Shown here: positions 61,274 through 64,000 of the stretch, piece by piece
Position numbering within the stretch: position 1 is the first letter of the stretch
Layout: the number at the start of each line of letters is the position of its first letter
Source: Eggerthia catenaformis OT 569 = DSM 20559
Lineage (GTDB): Bacteria; Bacillota_I; Bacilli_A; Erysipelotrichales; Coprobacillaceae
Length of the DNA stretch: 64,000 bases
Direction: 5' to 3'
Assembly: GCF_000340375.1 (NCBI RefSeq)
Contig: NZ_KB446646.1
Coordinates: 276,666-340,665 of the forward strand
Notes under the pieces: model-generated
What the model saw: only the letters and a program-made list of their open reading frames with translations
The model's database searches: none
What the model was told of the DNA's origin: nothing
Position numbers and translations under genes: made by a program

Positions 61274-62210
61274 CACTACTCCTATTCTAGAGGTTAGAAA
61301 TTTAAAACAGCATTTTAGAGTAAGCAGAAAGTTTACTGTTAAAGCGGTAGATGGTATTTCATTTACAATCATGCCGGGAGAAACATATGGCTTGGTTGGT
61401 GAATCAGGGTCCGGTAAATCTACTACAGGGCGTTCTATTATTCGTCTTTATGATCCGACTGAAGGACAGATTATCTTTGAAGGAGAAGATATTTCCGGAA
61501 AAATGAGTCATAAAGCTATTAAAACTTTACGTACAAAGATGGCTATGATTTTTCAGGATCCAATGGCTTGTTTAAATCCACGTAAAAAAGTATTAGATAT
61601 TATTGCTCAGGGATTAGATATTCATCATGCCTATGAGTCTGTTGAAGAAAGAAATGAAAAAGTATATAAGATGTTAGAGATGGTTGGATTATCACGTGAA
61701 CATGCTTCACGTTATCCTCATCAGTTTTCCGGAGGACAGAGACAGCGTATTGGTATTGCACGTGCATTAATCTTAAATCCTGATTTAATTATTGCTGATG
61801 AAGCTATTTCAGCATTGGATGTTTCTATTCAGGCACAGGTTGTTAATCTAATGAAGCATATGCAAAAAGAAACAGGTGCTGCTTATCTGTTCATTGCTCA
61901 TGATTTATCAATGGTTAAATATATCAGTGATAGAATTGGGGTATTACATTTAGGACATTTAGTTGAAACAGGAACAGCAGAAGAGATCTTTGCCAATCCA
62001 TTACATCCTTATACAAAATCTTTATTATCAGCTATTCCTCATCCAAATCCAAGAGTAGAAAAGACAAGAAAATCTTTTACTTATAGTTATGAAGAAAGCG
62101 GGTTGGATTATGAAGCGGGGATAGAACATAAAGTTTCTGATACTCATTCAGTATTAGCAACAGATGAAGAATTTGCACAGTTTTTAAAGGATGCTCATAA
62201 GAGTATATAA
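61266..62210 (+). CDS. oppF: Oligopeptide transporter ATPase OppF
   Basis: Second ATPase, 314 aa. PILEVRNLKQHFRVSRKFTV is the OppF/DppF start; Walker A LVGESGSGKSTTGRSIIR, Q-loop MIFQDPMACLNPRKKV, signature HQFSGGQRQRIGIARAL, Walker B LIIADEAISALDVSIQAQ and H-loop FIAHDLSMVKYISD. The C-terminus contains HPYTKSLLSAIPHPNP. It completes a full oppABCDF set in one direction and ends at a terminator. Confidence 0.95.
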   Translation: MDNTTPILEVRNLKQHFRVSRKFTVKAVDGISFTIMPGETYGLVGESGSGKSTTGRSIIRLYDPTEGQIIFEGEDISGKMSHKAIKTLRTKMAMIFQDPMACLNPRKKVLDIIAQGLDIHHAYESVEERNEKVYKMLEMVGLSREHASRYPHQFSGGQRQRIGIARALILNPDLIIADEAISALDVSIQAQVVNLMKHMQKETGAAYLFIAHDLSMVKYISDRIGVLHLGHLVETGTAEEIFANPLHPYTKSLLSAIPHPNPRVEKTRKSFTYSYEESGLDYEAGIEHKVSDTHSVLATDEEFAQFLKDAHKSI

Positions 62211-62237
62211 ATTCCCATTGCTTAATGGGAATTTTTT
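62210..62237 (+). terminator. Intrinsic terminator of the opp operon
   Basis: AATTCCCATT and AATGGGAATT arms with a short loop, followed by TTTTT. Confidence 0.9.
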
Positions 62238-62385
62238 ATAACCGGTTTTCTATTTTAATTTGATATAAAAAATATTGATTATAAGAATTGTTTGGTATAG
62301 AATAACACTGTTTAAATTTATCTTTTTAAATAGGTACTTTAAGAGTACAATGAGAGTAAGCAGTAGTTTATTTATGGAGGATATT

Positions 62386-63870
62386 ATGAATAAGAATTTT
62401 AAAGGAATATCGGTATGGCTTATTGTTTTAACTATTCAGTTTATTGCATCAGCTGCTTTAGTTTATTTTGTAGTAAAGCTGGGTTTATTACCGGCACTAT
62501 ATGAAGCTATTTTAGCTGTAGTATTAGTTGTATTATTCATTATTAACTTTTTCTTTGCTAAACCGGTAAAGAAAATAGGTAAACATGCTAAAACACCTAT
62601 TAGACCGTTAATAGGAAAGATTGTTTCATTATTATTAAGTATTTTGCTTATTGTGGCTTCATCCATGGTTGCCAGAGGTGGAAATGCCTTAAGTAAAATT
62701 ACCGGACAGAATGTTCAGACAACAACATTTCAAATGATTGTTTTAAAAGATAGTAAATATCAGAAAATTGAAGATTTAAAAGATAAGACGATAGGTGTAA
62801 CACCGGATGTTAATGCTAAAAAATATGAAAAAGCAGAAGCAGCTTTAAAAGACAAGATTACTTTTAAAACAAAATCATATACTTCATTTGAAGAATTAGG
62901 AAAAGATTTCTATGCCGGTAAAATAGATGCTATCTTCATTGATTCTGCCTATGATACATTATTATTAGAAGATCATCCATCATTTGAGTCAGAAACAAGA
63001 ATCATCTGGTCATATGAGATCAAGGAAACTACTAACCAAGGAACTGCAAATAAAAATATCACAAAAGAAGCTTTTACTGTTTTAATCAGCGGTGTTGATT
63101 CAAGAGGAAGTGTTTCATCAACTTCTCGTTCTGATGTAGATATGTTAGTGACAGTTAATCCTAAGACAGAACAGGTATTAATGACAAGTATTCCAAGAGA
63201 TTATTTTGTACCGCTTGCTAATTCAGGAAAGAAAGATAAATTAACACATTCCGGATTATTTGGTACAGAGAATGTTGTTAAGACAATTGAAAACTTTATG
63301 AATGTTCAGATTGACTATTATGCAAGAGTTAATTTTAAATCTGTAGAGAAGATTGTAGACGCTTTAGGCGGTATTGATGTTTATTCAGATAAAAGTTATG
63401 TCCCTTGGACAAATAAAAGCATTAGAATACCGAAAGGCAATGTTCATATGAATGGTAAAATGGCATTAGCATTTGCTAGAGAAAGACATGCCTATAATGA
63501 TGGTGATGCTCATCGAGCACAGAATCAGCAGGATGTCTTAAAAGCTATTATCAGTAAGATGAGTTCACCATCTATCTTAACCGGATATGGTAAATTATTA
63601 GATGCTGTTGAAGGATGTTTCCAGACAAATATGCAGGATTCTAAAATCAAGGATCTTGTTAATATGCAGCTTGATAAAGGTATTAAATGGGATTTCCAGA
63701 CAACTATTCTAACAGGTACCGGTAAATTAATGACAGGTGGTGCAATGATGCCTAATAGAAAACTTTATTATTTAATTCCTAATCAGCAAAGCATTATAAC
63801 TAATAGTAATTATATTAAACAAATGAAAAAAGATGAAAGAATTAACATCAAAACTAAAAAATTATCTTAA
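62386..63870 (+). CDS. LytR-CpsA-Psr (LCP) family cell-wall ligase with extra solute-binding-like domain
   Basis: 494 aa from the ATG at 62386, which follows GGAGG; in-frame codons upstream are not family-like. Three N-terminal helices (about 8-30, 35-60, 75-98), then an extracellular stretch resembling the start of amino-acid-binding proteins (YQKIEDLKDKTIGVTPDVNA; GKDFYAGKIDAIFIDSAYDT). The LCP domain follows: FTVLISGVDSRGSVSSTSRS, DVDMLVTVNPKTEQVLMTSI, PRDYFVPL, HSGLFGTENVVKTIENFM and LAFARERHAYNDGDAHRAQN, with the arginines and aspartates that hold the polyprenyl pyrophosphate. LCP enzymes attach teichoic acids or polysaccharides to peptidoglycan. Confidence 0.93.
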   Translation: MNKNFKGISVWLIVLTIQFIASAALVYFVVKLGLLPALYEAILAVVLVVLFIINFFFAKPVKKIGKHAKTPIRPLIGKIVSLLLSILLIVASSMVARGGNALSKITGQNVQTTTFQMIVLKDSKYQKIEDLKDKTIGVTPDVNAKKYEKAEAALKDKITFKTKSYTSFEELGKDFYAGKIDAIFIDSAYDTLLLEDHPSFESETRIIWSYEIKETTNQGTANKNITKEAFTVLISGVDSRGSVSSTSRSDVDMLVTVNPKTEQVLMTSIPRDYFVPLANSGKKDKLTHSGLFGTENVVKTIENFMNVQIDYYARVNFKSVEKIVDALGGIDVYSDKSYVPWTNKSIRIPKGNVHMNGKMALAFARERHAYNDGDAHRAQNQQDVLKAIISKMSSPSILTGYGKLLDAVEGCFQTNMQDSKIKDLVNMQLDKGIKWDFQTTILTGTGKLMTGGAMMPNRKLYYLIPNQQSIITNSNYIKQMKKDERINIKTKKLS

Positions 63871-63896
63871 AAAGCATACCATATGGTATGCTTTTT
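63869..63896. terminator. Bidirectional terminator after the LCP gene
   Basis: AAAAGCATACC and GGTATGCTTTT form a palindrome with a T run; it also lies just beyond the end of the convergent partial gene. Confidence 0.9.
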
Positions 63897-63898
63897 AA

Positions 63899-64000
63899 TC
63901 ATTTGATAGTAATTTTTCCTTCAAGATAAGGTCCATCACCGTTAACCTGCTCATAGTCCACCTCATCATCAACTACAGTTGCAGAAAAACCGGTATCTAC
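63899..64000 (-). CDS. C-terminal fragment of an unidentified protein
   Basis: 33 codons and a TGA; the rest lies beyond the window. VDTGFSATVVDDEVDYEQVN then GDGPYLEGKITIK is acidic and looks like a beta-strand end of a domain. It converges on the LCP gene with a shared terminator. No family can be assigned from so little. Confidence 0.5.
   Translation of the reverse strand, partial: VDTGFSATVVDDEVDYEQVNGDGPYLEGKITIK

Overview
The window is a compact, AT-rich bacterial chromosome segment. Strong Shine-Dalgarno sequences, U-rich intrinsic terminators, CIRCE elements before groESL, AddAB recombination, a PerR-type regulator and an Agr-like two-component system all indicate a low-GC Firmicute. 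Protein character suggests an Erysipelotrichia-type gut or rumen fermenter, but that placement is inference. Most of the window is housekeeping; accessory DNA is concentrated at about 22.2-22.7 kb and 31.4-39.1 kb.

Layout. 0-9 kb: an RDD protein tail, an RpiR regulator, an RNA methyltransferase, a lipid kinase, a LysR regulator divergent from a heterodimeric ABC exporter, an EEP-family hydrolase and an alpha/beta hydrolase. 9.3-15.6 kb: a coding remnant, then addB-addA. 15.8-18.1 kb: asnA-nadE and a broken DJ-1/PfpI gene. 18.2-22.2 kb: a monooxygenase-like protein, thrC-thrB, a Pth2-type peptidyl-tRNA hydrolase and a histidinol-phosphatase. 22.17-22.74 kb: a short cassette between 17-bp direct repeats. 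22.8-26.6 kb: two unknown proteins, a hydrolase-fold protein without its serine nucleophile and a GH1 phospho-glycosidase. 26.8-32.7 kb: a proline-type peptidase, a rhodanese, preQ1-riboswitch-controlled queT, pepF, an orphan PTS-EIIB-like protein and a PAP2 phosphatase.

32.7-39.1 kb is the most distinctive region. It holds a lactococcin-972-like bacteriocin precursor, a large bacteriocin-associated membrane protein and its ABC ATPase. An AgrC/AgrA-like kinase and LytTR regulator lie upstream on the same strand. A complete IS3-family element sits between the two halves, inserted in the loop of what was the terminator hairpin of the kinase gene.

39.1-48.3 kb: YdjC/ChbG deacetylase, Nudix, rdgB-trmL, a DUF1461 membrane protein, aroE, a HAD phosphatase, perR-rubrerythrin divergent from a flavin reductase across two matching operators, hflX, a second EIIB-like protein lacking the cysteine, and a PPP-type phosphatase. 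48.4-56.3 kb: groESL with two CIRCE elements, a UPF0104 membrane protein, an RNase J and a degenerate phosphoesterase, DegV, thioredoxin and a phosphoglycerate-mutase-like phosphatase. 56.5-62.2 kb: a full oligopeptide transporter operon (oppABCDF). 62.4-63.9 kb: an LCP cell-wall ligase with an extra solute-binding-like domain. The window ends in a truncated minus-strand gene.

Themes: peptide uptake and breakdown (Opp, PepF, the Xaa-Pro peptidase), oxidative-stress control (PerR, rubrerythrin, thioredoxin), and tight one-base (TAATG) or four-base (ATGA) overlaps for coupled gene pairs. Three genes appear to be leaderless: a -10 box ends six bases before ATG and there is no Shine-Dalgarno.
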